Shown here piece by piece: positions 1-11,149 of a stretch of DNA of 64,000 nucleotides (positions within the stretch are counted from its first letter, which is position 1; every line of letters begins with the position of its first letter). Both the position numbers and the translations under genes were made by a program. Origin of the DNA: Hyposmocoma kahamanoa (taxonomy: Eukaryota > Arthropoda > Insecta > Lepidoptera > Cosmopterigidae); contig NW_020654422.1 of NCBI RefSeq assembly GCF_003589595.1, forward strand, positions 13,876,577-13,940,576, read 5' to 3'. The notes under the pieces are model-generated. The model did not search any database and had not been told where the DNA came from. It saw nothing but the letters and a program-made list of their open reading frames with translations.

Positions 1-1679
1 GGTTTGCTAGGGTAGTTACCGAAATAGCAATTAATATTAGTTCCTTTACCTGTTAAAACTTCGATATCCGATAAATCGGTATAAAATCATCACCCGCACC
101 TCTAGGTGTGGTATGCGTCTACGGCTGCATGTATCGCGTGAGCGGATAAATGAATGCATTTTGTGCAAAAAGAAATTCAAGCAAAATGAAAGCTAATTAT
201 GATTTCTGTTCCTAAGAATACACGAAAGATTTCTTGAATAGACAGTAGTGCCTTTTAACTACCTCTGTGTAAAATGAATATTATTTTTTTGATGACTATT
301 TTTTTTTAATGCTGGTAGATGCAGTTTCTTATAAGAATAATTTCATTGTATAGAACAATAAACATCGGGACAGCAGAAGTTGGTCAAATTTTATAAAACG
401 ATTTTTCATACGGTTGCGGTAATGGTTAATCACAAATTTGCTTTGATCGCCGTAGCAAGATGTGACTCTCTATTTTTTACGTAATACGTACATTTAAGTT
501 CAATTTAAAACATAGAACAAGAACTTGCATATCGGAAATTGTTCAAAAACTCCTCTGGAAGTTTAAAACTCCTGAAAACTTCCTCTAGAATGAAGTCACA
601 TAATGCGGATTTGATATGATATGATGTCGCACTGTACTTTAGAGGCACCTTACTAGAACAAAATTTGACGTATTAGACTATTGTAAGCTGTATATGAGGT
701 ATATAAGATACGTCTTGTTACCTCTCAGCGGTTTTATAAGCGTTTGTCTTTTCATGATTGCGGGTATTTCCTTAAAAAAATATTGACTTATACTTATTTT
801 CAACAAACAACTCATGTCAGAGCTGCGGGATATGTTGATTTAGTTCAATTTATTGCTCCATGAAGATTACAAAGGTCCAATTAATTAAGTCCTTATTACA
901 TGTAATGCGTATAACAAAGAACTTATTTTATAAGAAAAACAATCTCTGAAACTATATTAAACATTTAACCTTAAAACTTTAAACTATCTAGCCACTAACT
1001 AATAACACTCAACTTTATTTCCGGACACAGCTATAATATATAGATAATTGTATGACAATATATTCAATGCATATCATTTAATATTTATCTTCGAAAACTT
1101 CATTCAGACTGTAGTAGCATTTTGTACTAGCATTTTGTATTTATTCAATTTTTATTTTTGTTAAATGTGTCATCTCCCAGGTCAAGCAGCTATATTTCAA
1201 TTTTCTCACCTACCTCATGGTACTTCTAAAACTCTTTCACGTCCGATTTATATTCCTTTTGATATATGTACCAATAAGTCCACAATACTAATGCTTTGAT
1301 CTTCATGAATAAAACGTAAAGCGTATGAGTAACGAAATAACAAAGTCCCTTTCAAAACTCTGGGAATACGATTTATAATGCGCGGCGAAAAAACCTCCCT
1401 TTCATTTTGGCTTTGACAAAACGCTTCTCTGCTGTTAGCTGCCTTTACCCTTTGAGGCATTTTTGATACATACTGCAGACGCAGAATCGCAATATTTTGT
1501 TTTTTCGCACTTGTTAGTAATTAATTACCTTAATTATTTTCAAGGATTTACCAAACGTTAGACTCCATTTCCCTTTTTCATTTCTGACAACGCATTATAG
1601 AGATATAAAAGTAAATATCAGGGAATTGAGATTGTTGAAAAACCTGCTACATTTAATAGCATCCAAGTATAGTAATTCT
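1..1679. other. No recognisable feature (AT-rich)
   Basis: No gene, RNA, inverted repeat or copy of a repeat found elsewhere in the window was seen here. Short open frames have no recognisable motif. Confidence 0.5.
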
Positions 1680-1960
1680 AGACTTACTTACTGCACTTGC
1701 TCAGCGACCCAAAATGTGTCTTGGCCTCCGAAACAAGATGATGCCAATATTTTCGGTCCTGTGCAATCTTTCGCCAATTGATGGCTTGTAGTTCGCGCAG
1801 GTCTGCCTTCACGGCATTGCTCCAGCGATATTTGAGACAACCAACAGGTTTACGTTCAGTAAGTCGACCCAGATAGGCTCTCTTCACGTTTCAATCTTTT
1901 CCCATAGTTTTTAAATGGCCTAGCCGTGGAGCATAAAATTTCCCATCCTATTCCATATGA
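1680..1960 (-). pseudogene. LINE reverse transcriptase C-terminal relic
   Basis: The minus-strand frame 1684-1887 carries a stretch resembling the C-terminal tail of many insect LINE ORF2 proteins. It has a basic, proline-poor linker (KPVGCLKYRW), then an acidic DLRELQ helix, then a tryptophan-rich stretch (NWRKIAQDRKYWHHLVSEA) ending in THFGSLS. In intact elements this tail follows the reverse transcriptase fingers-palm-thumb and helps bind nucleic acid. The same reading can be followed upstream to about 1960 with stops and a frame change. No catalytic YADD motif is present, so this is a 5'-truncated, inactive remnant. Clade assignment (Jockey, RTE or R1-like) cannot be made from so short a piece. 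Confidence 0.7.
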
Positions 1961-2911
1961 CGTTCATTAAACACCTATTACCTCTAAAATATGTTATTTG
2001 TAATAAATTTATTATTAATTTCAGGACGGTAGTTTGTTAGTTTGTAACAAAAGATCAGGTTCACCAACTCAATGGACGATGTGTGTTGAGCGCGACTTAC
2101 TTCGGATGTGCATTCAATTACTCGTATGTTAAGCGTCAAAGGCTTTCAGTGTCGTGTGTCGTTTAATCCTCGACACTAAACGGTTCAGTCGTGTTAGCTT
2201 TTAAAATTCCTTATAATGCAATTTCGCAAACAGTATCGTGATAACATAAAGCTTTTGGTTATGGTAAGTTGAAATTCTGCTTGTGATCCTAAAATTGCTA
2301 AAGTTCTTTTTCGTTTTTTTGGGTATAAGCACGCTTTTATGTTAAGTACGCACGTGTTGGAACACATTTGCATTTTGTGGGATTATCAGCTTTTTTGAAT
2401 AGTAATTGGTGTTAAAAGCGGATGGTCAAGAAATATTTTTATGAAAATTAGAGATACTTTTACCGTGGGTACGGCAAAATGAGCCAAAGAGTTCACCACA
2501 GTAAGTCAAGGAAGGCCTTTCTTATAATATTACGAATTTATATAAAAACGTTTTTTTCCGCTCCATGTATTAAAAAGAAAAAAATATATAGAAAAATCCG
2601 TGTGATGGACCACGTAGCCCTCTCTTTAGAACACATCCGCACTCAGGCGGAAACAATGCCTAGTAACTGTGTTTCGAACAGTACCTACAGAAAAAGCTCT
2701 TTCCATATAAGTCACGGTTTGTAGTGTCTGCACGCGGTAGGTGACGGGCTCACGTGCTACCGACTGCTCTACTGCTCCTCTATCATCATTGTATACAGGA
2801 TGTAACAAAAAGATCATATTTTAGCGGGAGACCGCAATTTTAATAACACAGAACTTTAGCGAAAATGTAAGTTTTAGTTCGTGATAACAAATATTCGTTC
2901 CTTTGATGGAG
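1961..2911. other. No recognisable feature
   Basis: Mixed AT-rich sequence with a somewhat GC-richer patch at 2700-2780. Open frames on both strands are short and carry no family motif. Confidence 0.4.
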
Positions 2912-3131
2912 TTTTTTTATGATACCAAACGAAGGGACAAATAAGTCACGCGCCTGGTAGTAAGCGACACGTCCATATCAGTAGCAGTGCCACTTAGAGC
3001 TTTAAATGCCAAAGATCTGAGGGGCACTGCCACCGCGCCCGTCACCATGGGACATAAATTGACAAGTCCCATGTGCCTGTAAATTCACCAGCACCCTTAC
3101 CTTTCAAAACTGAAACGCAATAATATTCACA
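2912..3131 (-). mobile_element. SINE-A copy 1, 5'-truncated
   Basis: Minus-strand copy of the commonest repeat in the window. The A-rich 3' end reads as T-run then ATGATACCAA on the plus strand at 2912. The body shares GACTTGTC, GCAGTGGCAG-type and ATCTTTGCGATTTAAAGCTC-type blocks with the other copies. It stops at the segment corresponding to GTGAGCATTACTGCG, so about 90 bases of the 5' end are missing. It abuts the broken 3' end of the mariner at 3131, so it landed in, or was joined to, the mariner. Confidence 0.8.
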
Positions 3132-4222
3132 TTTATGCCACTCCTCCGTGACAATCTCTCTAATATATTTTTCATACTCTTCGATAGCCTCTTCAGGTGA
3201 TGAAAATCGTTGACCTCGTTCTTAATTTTTGGAAATAAGTAAAAGTCACAAAGTGTCAGGTTGGGACTGTATGCGGGATGGCTCATAAGGTCAACGTTAT
3301 TCACCTTCAAATTATTAATTTGTCTGTCTGGTCGTGTGAGAACTGGCATTATCGTGGTGCAACATGATACGGCGTTTACGGTTATTTTTACGCAGTTTGT
3401 CAATAATTTCCGGCAAACAAATGGTCGTGTACCAATCACTATTCACAGTACAACGATTCTCCAAATCAACAGTAGCCACGTGTCCAGTTTTATTAAAAAA
3501 AGAAGCAATCACCCGCTTGGAGACACTTTGCACGCGCGCCACTTTGGTTGGTTTCGGCTCATTTTGAGAGACCTATACGCTCGATTGCTGCTTTGTTTTC
3601 GGATCGCAACTATAAATCCATGTATCGTCACCTAATAGTATCGTTACTATGTCCCACAATCTGGTAAGCCCATGCTTAATTAATAAATTGTTAAATGCCA
3701 TCATGACACCAAGTGACGCGATCCGTTTTTTGAGCCACAGTCAAATTGTGTTGGATCCACCGAGAGCACAGCTTTTTCACACCCAAATGATTGTATTTGA
3801 GTTATGCCTATGCCTAAAGATGACCGCATCTCATGGTATGTCACATGCCTGTCTGTTTTGATCATACGGCGCACAATATCGATGTTTTTGTTGTTCACAG
3901 CAGTGGACTGGCGACCATTACGAAATTCGTCACTGAGATTCACACGACCGCGTTTGAATTCTACAAACCAACTATAAATAGCCGTCTTGCATGGTGCTTC
4001 ATCGCCTCGTAGAAAATCATACTACGAAAATTTTCACAAGTTAAATCCATGGTGATGTAGACAACTAATCTCTAAAATGACACCACAATATAAAAACAAG
4101 TGACAGTCAGATGAAACAAACTGTATTCTGCAGCCAAAGAGCTCCATTTTAAAATGTTGTAATTACTTTTTAAATATTGTTTATGTAAGTGGCCAGTTCC
4201 GGAAACTTATAGTGTGCCCTAT
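3131..4222 (-). pseudogene. mariner transposase relic (D34D), frameshifted
   Basis: Tc1/mariner elements cut and paste DNA at TA sites through a DDE/D transposase in the nucleus. Reading the minus strand from about 4080 down, I see the helix-turn-helix part (frame 3701-3943, with DEFRNGRQSTA and RRMIKTDRHVTYHE). Then comes the first catalytic Asp in GDDTWIYSCDPKTKQQS (about 3600), the second in LHHDNASSHTTRQTN (about 3340) and the third in LCDFYLFP (about 3250). All three Asp codons survive, but the frame is broken by several shifts and by a stop after RQTN. The N-terminal region lacks roughly 20 codons present in the copy at 50.7 kb. The 5' TIR is visible at about 4192-4222 (TTCCGGAAACTTATAGTG on the plus strand). 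The 3' TIR is gone, replaced by SINE-A. Dead element. Confidence 0.9.
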
Positions 4223-4742
4223 ATATGATGTAAGTGCCGTATAAGGAGGGAGTTATCCACATGAAAAGACTTAAAATCTATTGTAGGGAAATTGTAAACC
4301 AGTGAAGTAAGAAACGCAAAAAAAGGTATTTAGGTTGTGTAAATAAACATGTTTTCGAATATCAACCCCAAATAGGGTCAAATAGGAAGGAAATTTTGCA
4401 TTGGAGTCCCTTGATTTCGAAAGTTAGAAGCGTGAAAAATTCAGCTTTAAGCTAGCTGTTACAAACAAGTACATAATTATTTCATAGTGCAGCAAGCGGA
4501 TACTGCATACTTGCATACATGCATGGCATGTGGGCGTGGCTGCTTGCTTGCATGCTTGCACGTATGGTTGTTTCTTTGCATGCATGCTTTGTAATAAGCT
4601 TCGTGTATCTTTTATTTGTGAGAAACACACAAAAGTAAATCCAAGGTAAAACAAAATATAAAATTTAAAATGTGTGGAAGATTTTTTAAACAAAACTAAA
4701 ATATATAGTTCGTTACTTTAGTCAAACGGAATGTTAGGGAAA
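4223..4742. other. Unique sequence with a TGCA/TTGC-rich patch
   Basis: At 4500-4590 there is an imperfect run of TGCA, TTGC and CATG units. The rest shows nothing recognisable. Confidence 0.5.
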
Positions 4743-5010
4743 TGAACATCGGGAAATGAATAACTGTGGTAACAAAAACATTCGTAGTATGTTTTCAGGA
4801 AACAGTGTTGCATAACGCTCTAGAGTCAACATTTCTTAGGATTCTGAACATTTTAGCGCCACGAGGTAGAACTAAAAAGTTGTTAATATCGAATTATTAA
4901 TACAAAGATCGGACACGAAGAAAAATTTCTACGATTCGGCTGGATTCAAACCAGCGCGTTCAGTATACCGTGATTAACGCTCTTCCAACTGAGCGACGGA
5001 ACGAATTAGC
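4743..5010 (-). mobile_element. SINE-B copy, tRNA-headed
   Basis: The minus strand starts near 5005 with a tRNA-like head: an A-box-like TCGCTCAGTTGG and a B-box-like GGTTTGAATCC. A tail follows with the family signature (GTGTCCGATCTTTGTATTAA) and then a segment around TCTACCTCGTGGCGCTAAAA that is shared with 8.94-9.25 kb. Elements of this kind are transcribed by RNA polymerase III and moved by LINE proteins. It encodes nothing. Confidence 0.7.
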
Positions 5011-6632
5011 AGACCATATGAATTTTTCTATATGCTTGTTGCAGATCTTTGTTTTTGGTTTTTGACTACTTTGCCGCAGCGCCATCTGTGTGTAATCAAT
5101 GAAACTTTGTGTATAGGTTAATATGGAAGTTTTTAAGTAGTTTTCAATAAATGCTAATTCATAAATTCATAACAACTACCTGAAAAATGACTGCCGATTC
5201 AACCATGTGTATATCTATACAGAAATATACCTCATGCGAAATTATTATTTTTTGGTAGTATAAAGCAAATGTAAAAATGTTTACGTAGACGCAGTCGCGA
5301 GCAATAGTTAGTATAGTGTAAAAGATAATGCACAGTAAATTGACTATTCAATTTCAGAGGGTGAATAATCCTTACTTCATAAATATTTGGGTCCTAAGCC
5401 CGAACATCGGGCCAACTTTTAATCTACGTTAATAAAACCAACCTTCATTAGGTTAATACTTTCATATTTGTTGATTAAATACGACTTACGTATTTATAAA
5501 GAATTGTAATTATGTATGTGTATATATTGAAAAGAATTTGGATTATTAAGAAATAAAAAAAATCCAACATTTTACGTACATATATGGTCGAACACTGCTT
5601 AGAGTTTAATTTATAAGTTCCAGAATGTCTAAAATTAATTAAACTCTAAAAAATGAATGTATCCAAGAAAGATATTAAATTACTAAAAAAATTCTACTAT
5701 AGTAAACATTTAAATAATTAACGTTATTTTCAGTTTGAAAGTACAGGTTGCTTTTTTACGAAAATACAAATGTATTATAATTTAATTCTACAATTAATTG
5801 TTATCTTCTTAATTTATTCGATGTTACACGGATGTTTGATTTGGAATTTCAAATCTGACTTGATGATCGGAAATAGCAGGTTTATTTGCAAATTTGAAGA
5901 TTCTGAAGGCATTAAATCATAGGTAAAATTTTTAAATAATATTGTATACAGTCTATAGGATAATCTCTGTCTTATTGGAAATTGGTTGACAAGATAATAA
6001 ATTACGGTTAAATTATTGGAATTACTTTCTTATTATTAGACTATTAAAGAACTAGTTAAATATACGAGGCAGGGTGAGAGGAATGGATACTTTACTCAAA
6101 AGGTAAAGTCAAGGGTGACTTGTAACAAGGGTCGAGAAAAGACAGTTGAAGGGACCGTGAGGGCAATAACTACTCGCCCACACTTGAGATGGGACTTTTA
6201 ATATCAGACCACACAGACGTCGACACCCTCTTTAATACTGATGTTTGAAATTTGACAGAACATTTTAGTATTATGTTCACGGCATGTGTCGTGATTTGAA
6301 TGTTGAACAGCGCAATTTTTATTGGCTGCAGAAAAGGGATAGCATTGTCGTGATTTCAGTGCGACGTACATTGAGAACAAAGAGACTCAGTTGAAAAGGC
6401 AACAAGCTGGCCATCTAATGAGATGTCACAATGACCGTTGGAGTTTCAGAGGAATTGAGTCACGGGGGCATGGCAAAGCTGGTCTAATGATAACTGCAAG
6501 GTAGCTGAAAACACGTAGAGTAGGAATACCGACAGTAGAATCGAACAGCGAAATTTCGCTGTAATAGTGACTAACTACATTCATTTTTATATTATGGCAC
6601 TTAAGGGTTACCTATCAGACGACGGAAATGAC
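5011..6632. other. No recognisable feature
   Basis: AT-rich sequence in which I found no coding motif, no clear inverted repeat and no match to the repeats listed here. Confidence 0.4.
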
Positions 6633-6830
6633 ATTTTCCAGAAATAACGTTTGCGCGAATTTTCATAACCTCGAAAGTAATTTTGAGAGGTAAATGTTTT
6701 CTTTCTTTTAAACCTACCTTAACCTAACCTTACCGAACCCAATCGTATCCTGAAAGAACAACGGTTTCGTTATAATTCGGTTTTCGGGGTAATGAAAATT
6801 CGAACAAATGTTATTTCGGAAAAAAGGAAA
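6633..6830. mobile_element. M2: foldback/TIR element
   Basis: Imperfect inverted arms of about 55 bases. The left arm at 6633-6690 contains GAAATAACGTTTGCGCGAAT; the right arm at 6771-6830 reads as GAAATAACATTTGTTCGAAT on the opposite strand. Both arms continue through a TTTCATNACCNCGAAA segment. The roughly 80-base centre contains a short AACCTAACCTT stretch. The structure fits a miniature inverted-repeat transposable element (MITE). Autonomous partner unknown. Confidence 0.65.
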
Positions 6831-6889
6831 TCGAATTTGTGACAGGTTACCGCATTTATATTGATCTGCTCATTGGGAAGATTTGAGTT

Positions 6890-7215
6890 GGCTGGATAAA
6901 GAGGAGACTAATGACAATCAAGGGGGAAATGACCAAAAGTCACTTTGATATATCTCGTTACTGGCGATAACACGCTAATTTTTTTATGTTTGTCTTCGTT
7001 CATTTATTTTATTTTTTGTTCTAATCACTTGTCCACAGTCTTCGTAGTTTTTGTGTAATTGTGTTTTTTAGAAATCTCTCGTTATTTTTGTTAAGCACAT
7101 TATGTCGTTTGCCAATGATATTTGATTACTCATATTTAAGTATAATAGTCACTGTAATTAGTTCGAGCATTTTCCTAAAAATGTAAAAATTAAAAATGTA
7201 AAAATAAATCAGCAG
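6890..7215 (+). repeat. R3 copy 1: dispersed repeat with A-rich end
   Basis: Shares blocks with 53.63-53.88 kb: GACCAAAAGTCACTTTGA at 6931, a GATTACTCATATTTAAGTAT block near 7120, and ATTTTCCTAAAAATGTA near 7170. It ends in AAATGTAAAAATAAA-like sequence. Both copies have the same orientation. The A-rich, AATAAA-containing end suggests a retroelement 3' UTR, but no coding part is attached. Confidence 0.55.
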
Positions 7216-7361
7216 GGAAAAATTAGGTGAGGAAGATACAAGACCGGAAGGAATTGCGTGCATTAGAAGAGACCTACACTCATTCTTTAATTTGGTTTAT
7301 TAATTAATTATATATGTTATGTCGAACCATTATAATATGCTGAAGGGTCTGGCCCTGTATC

Positions 7362-7716
7362 TTGTTCTCCATCCGTCATCCGTCCGAAATAATTAGGTAC
7401 TATCAAATAAGGAGTACTCGACGAAATTAACAGACACCTGACGCGAATGAAGCTTCATACTCGACATTAACTTTGAATTTGGGTTTGTGGCATCTGAACC
7501 CGGGGTCGGTTTATAGTTGCAACAGAACCCGAATGAGCCCAAATGTGAGTATCGTGTGACTCTGAGACTGGTTGCTTGTCAAAAATAATTAAATTCGAGT
7601 CGCATCCAGTTCCGGGTTCAGTTGCACCTCTAGAGATGACATTGAATTTGTATCGTTGGCCGAGTATTACTTATTCGACAGTAATTCTTTCAGATGGGTA
7701 CTGGACGGAGAACGAG
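7362..7716. mobile_element. M3 copy 1: TIR element, 355 bp
   Basis: Long inverted arms: left 7362-7419 (TTGTTCTCCATCCGTC, later GTCCGAAATAATT, TATCAAATAA, GAGTACTC) and right 7661-7716 (reverse complement CTCGTTCTCCGTCCAG, then CTGAAAGAATTACTGTC, GAATAAGTAATACTC). The second copy at 59.53 kb has the same arms around a much shorter centre. No transposase frame is inside, so it is non-autonomous. Confidence 0.7.
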
Positions 7717-7727
7717 ATTAATGCTCC

Positions 7728-7800
7728 TTGTTCCAATCCAGCTGGACCGAAGAAATTTTCCTTAGTGTTCGGTATATAAATAATTATAACAAACTAGTGT
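7728..7800 (+). mobile_element. SINE-B fragment (B-box and tail)
   Basis: Contains TTCCAATCCAGCTGGACCGA, then AAGAAATTTTCCTTAGTGTTC, TAAATAATTATAACAAACTAG: the 3' half of the SINE-B head and its tail. The 5' half is missing, and the piece abuts the right arm of the M3 element. Confidence 0.6.
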
Positions 7801-8109
7801 AAAACTAGTAGTAAAAAATAATTTAATATAGGTAATGGTAGTAAAATATAGTGATTTTCAAAAACTTAATATTTAAGTTCTTGTATGACTAGTATTGTAT
7901 GATCCAGGTGTACGCTGATGATGATGATGATGATGAAGACTATTGATTTCCTCCTTGTTACTATTGGGTGGATAGCGGTTGAAACGTCGAACTGCCTGGA
8001 TATATTCTACTCTGCCCCCGAATGGTGTAAAAATGTTCGAGATTGTTTTTTTTATAATATCAAGTGAGATCGTTCAAGTTAACATAATGATGTACGTAGT
8101 GAAGACTGC
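7801..8109. other. Unique sequence with short GAT microsatellite
   Basis: Holds a (GAT)n run at about 7917-7937. Nothing else recognised. Confidence 0.5.
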
Positions 8110-8352
8110 TTATAACTACTTCATTTTCACTAGTCGTGACACATTTTTCACTCCTCAAGGGTTTCGGTGTCATATTATGCATTAAAATGTCTAATGGTGG
8201 AATATTGTCTTCAAAGTAAAATGGGACTACTACTGAGGTACCCTCTTGCCAACAAAAAAAAAATCATCAAAATCGGTTCACAAATGCTGGAGTTATCACA
8301 CAGCACACATATAAAAAAAATACACTCCTCTCCTCCCTTTTTCAAGTCGGTT
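8110..8352 (+). repeat. R4 copy 1: LINE-type 3' tail
   Basis: Shares with 63.44-63.69 kb the order GGTGGAATATTNTCTTCAAA, then a CCAACAAAAAA...ATCATCAAA block, CGGTTCACAAATGC..GGAGT, and the end CTTTTTCAAGTCGGTTA. From memory this end, closing with AAGTCGGTTA, is widespread in moth and butterfly genomes as the 3' end of a LINE. The coding part is absent here. Confidence 0.6.
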
Positions 8353-8870
8353 AAAAATTTACAAAAGAGAGATTGCAGTATCGTAACGCAAAACTTAAGC
8401 GAAAATATAATTTTTAAACCGTGAAAACATGATAATTTATTTTATTTAAGAGTTGTTACACACCGTTCATTTGTAGGAATAAAAAAAATCATTTAGAAAC
8501 GATAACAATATTTATTTCGTAAGAAAATTACCATAGGTTGGATGGACAGTGTTTATTTACTCAAACTTCGAGGAAGTAATATATTTTTTAATATAATATA
8601 TTTTTTAATGTTTAAATAACATATTCCTCTGAAATCCCGGAGTTATTGTACTTTGTTCTGTAGTTGAGATGTAATTATGGCAATTTTATAGTGGTAATTT
8701 AATATTTATTTCATTGATATCATGATGTCTTTACTATCATGATATTCATGTAGCTTTTGTGAAAATACTCTTAATAAAATTTGAGGTTAATAATTACTTA
8801 TTTTATTTAAATTTTATTGCACACAAAACAGTACAAAATTATTGATGCAAAAAAATCTAACAAATAATAA
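8353..8870. other. No recognisable feature (very AT-rich)
   Basis: Contains two tandem copies of a TATATTTTTTAATNT unit near 8580-8610 and little else. Confidence 0.45.
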
Positions 8871-8871
8871 G

Positions 8872-9245
8872 GAAAATTCTTTCTATTCGGCTGGATTCCA
8901 ACCAACAACTGTTTGCCAGACTGCAAACAAATATAGGAGATATGAAAATCGGGAAATACCTACAGTTAATAATTACTGTTGTAACCAAAACATTAATAAT
9001 CTGTTTTTGGACAAATGAAACAGAATGTTGCGTATTGCTCTAGACGCAACTCTCCCTAGAAATTTGATCATTTTAGCGCCACGAGGTAGAATAAAAAAAG
9101 TTGTTAACATGGGACTATATATATTTTTCTTAGTGTTCGATATAATACAAATATCGAACACTAAGAAAATTTACTTCGATCCGGCAGGATTCAAACCAGC
9201 GCGTTAGGCATACCGTGCCTAACGCTCTCCAATTGAGCTACGGTA
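8872..9245 (-). mobile_element. SINE-B copy with an extra fragment, tRNA-headed
   Basis: The main copy runs on the minus strand from 9245 to about 8940. Its head has a TAGCTCAATTGG A-box and GGTTTGAATCC B-box, followed by the family tail and the TCTACCTCGTGGCGCTAAAA segment shared with 4.8 kb. A second head fragment, TTCGGCTGGATTCCAACC, lies at 8885-8905. The anticodon arm has become a perfect 10-bp stem with a 5-base loop (9201-9225), and the head-tail junction holds a perfect 19-bp inverted repeat (9125-9169). It does not fold as a normal tRNA. Confidence 0.7.
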
Positions 9246-9349
9246 TCAGCTTAGTATTTGATTGCAGTTAAAACCGGTCATAATTGCTAATCCGTCGACT
9301 CATCATCCCCACAAAAATAACTATAATAATTACACGACTATAATATTAC

Positions 9350-9464
9350 TGGAGAATTTGAACTCTATTTATTAAGCAACAACAGATGCACGCGGTCGCT
9401 GCGCGGCGACCATGCGGTCTCCGGGCGGCGTGAGTGAAATTCGTGTCGAATAAACGCGCCTTAA
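9350..9464. mobile_element. M5 copy 1: TTAA-flanked TIR element, partial
   Basis: Matches the right half of the element at 29.59-29.87 kb: TGCACGCGGTCGCTGCGCGG, then GCGGTCTCCGGGCGGCG and GTGTCGAATAAACGCGCC, which ends directly at TTAA (9461-9464). The left end is not recognisable. GC-rich against an AT-rich background. Confidence 0.6.
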
Positions 9465-10375
9465 GAATTATTTTAACCACAAATCTTGGTATAATTTGAC
9501 GACCTGATATAAGATCGTCATCTATAGGCATTATGTGACCGATGTAAATAATCGGAGCAAAACGGGCAGAGGTCGTCATACATACGCATACATATATGCA
9601 TACACATTATATATTTTATATTCTGTGAAATACCTTTTACTCAGTATCATTAAATAAGCTCAAAAGTATAATGGAATCTCTAGTTTTAACATTGCCATTT
9701 AAATAATTAGGACACGGTTATTTGTAACGACTAAACGTCATAATTACATTTATTAAATGCCTTCAAAGTTATAAAGCTTTCAATCTCTTAACTTTCAAGA
9801 CGTAATGTAATGTACTTTGAAATATACATTCGTAATCTACTTCTCCCATTTCCTACGCAGGTAAATAACAGACGAAAGTTTACTTCAGAACAGCGTATAT
9901 TTAACATTTGTTTGGAAAATAGCGAACAACGTTAAATTTAAGCTTCTTGGAAACGTAAATAGCTTTATTATAACTAATTAATTGGCTTTTTGCATAACTA
10001 ATTTAGAAATACCTAGTCGAAGTTTGATAGTGTAATGGTCATCTCCAGTCGGTTTGAGTGAGCATGAGACTGGTTTGGAGATTTACCAAAAAAATGTGTT
10101 ACAGCGGAAAACTTTGCCCTTTATCATATCATATTACGTAGAGTTCAAAAATAATTTGAATCAAACCATTTATTTATTTCTGATACAAAGGTTATATACA
10201 TTACAAGAACTGAATCTGTGGTTTGGCTGCTTCATACAAAGCAATTACAATTTTTAGATAGACACATGCATTAATTTCTACGCACATTGAACACATGCAG
10301 TACAATCAGTCGCTAAAATTTACACAATAAAACATAATAAGAAATTTAACAAAACTACTTTGGAAATGAAACTCT
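9465..10375. other. No recognisable feature
   Basis: AT-rich; a short (CATA)n-like run is present at 9580-9605. Confidence 0.4.
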
Positions 10376-10485
10376 TTTTCCGGATTTAAATCGCGTATAT
10401 TTGTTTTTTCAAACAAACCGACGTTTCGGGCCCTTTACAGGTCCCATGGTCACGGTTGACTGAGGTGGTACAGCCTTCAACCAGT
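10376..10485. mobile_element. M4 copy 1: single arm of a foldback element
   Basis: Contains GGATTTAAATCGCGTATATT, TTTTTTCAAACAAACCGACG, TTTCGGGCCCTTTACAGGTC and CCATGGTCACGGTTGACT. These are one arm of the palindrome at 17.93-18.16 kb. Confidence 0.65.
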
Positions 10486-10699
10486 TATGTCTAATATTGC
10501 AAAACTGCCTTGTTAAAAAAAAATTAAGAAAGACAAAACAAATCAAATACATATAAAAAAACCTCTAATATTGTACTATGGCAATCATTAATTACAATAT
10601 TTTAAATAAGTACACAGCAATTAAATTCTAAAATCAAAATTTTAATGTATTGTTTTGACACTCTTATCTCAGTGTACTAACAAAAATGTTATAAGAATA

Positions 10700-10817
10700 A
10701 ATGGTAACGGACGCAGTGGCAGTGCCTCTCGGATATTTGCGATTTAAAGCTGAGAACAGGCGTGTCGCTTACCACCAGGCGCATTATTCATTCTGTCACT
10801 TAATATCATAAAAAAAG
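10700..10817 (+). mobile_element. SINE-A copy 2, 3' part
   Basis: Begins in the middle of the unit (ACGGACGCAGTGGCAGTGCC) and runs through GCGATTTAAAGCT and GTCGCTTACCACCAGGCGCA to CATAAAAAAAG. A 5'-truncated copy with an intact A-rich end. Confidence 0.8.
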
Positions 10818-11149
10818 AATATGAATTTTTGTTTAACACAAACTTTAAAACAATATTTTGTACACCAAAAGAGTCTCATAGAGGACGTAAGTTAACTGAG
10901 ACATAAAACTTTTAATGAGCGCAAAATGAGTCCTCAGTGAACGCCGTTCTTAGGGCGCATTCTTCCTCATAAAATTTTCAAGTAAAACTATTATGAAGCA
11001 CTAACTTTAAGCTACGAGAAGGACATTGGAGATAATATGGTGCTTGATGAAAATGTAGTAAACGGACATTGTTGTAGTATAACAGGACATCTTGTAGTTT
11101 ATTGATTTTGTCTATAAGTTGAGGTTCATAAATTGAGCTTCTTTACAGA
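10818..11149. other. No recognisable feature
   Basis: Unassigned sequence between SINE-A and the LINE at 11.15 kb. It could be the unreadable upstream part of that LINE. Confidence 0.4.

Noticed and set aside
6711..6737. Telomere-like AACCTAACCTT stretch
   Set aside because: Fewer than three imperfect units, located in the centre of a foldback element. Too short to call an interstitial telomere array.
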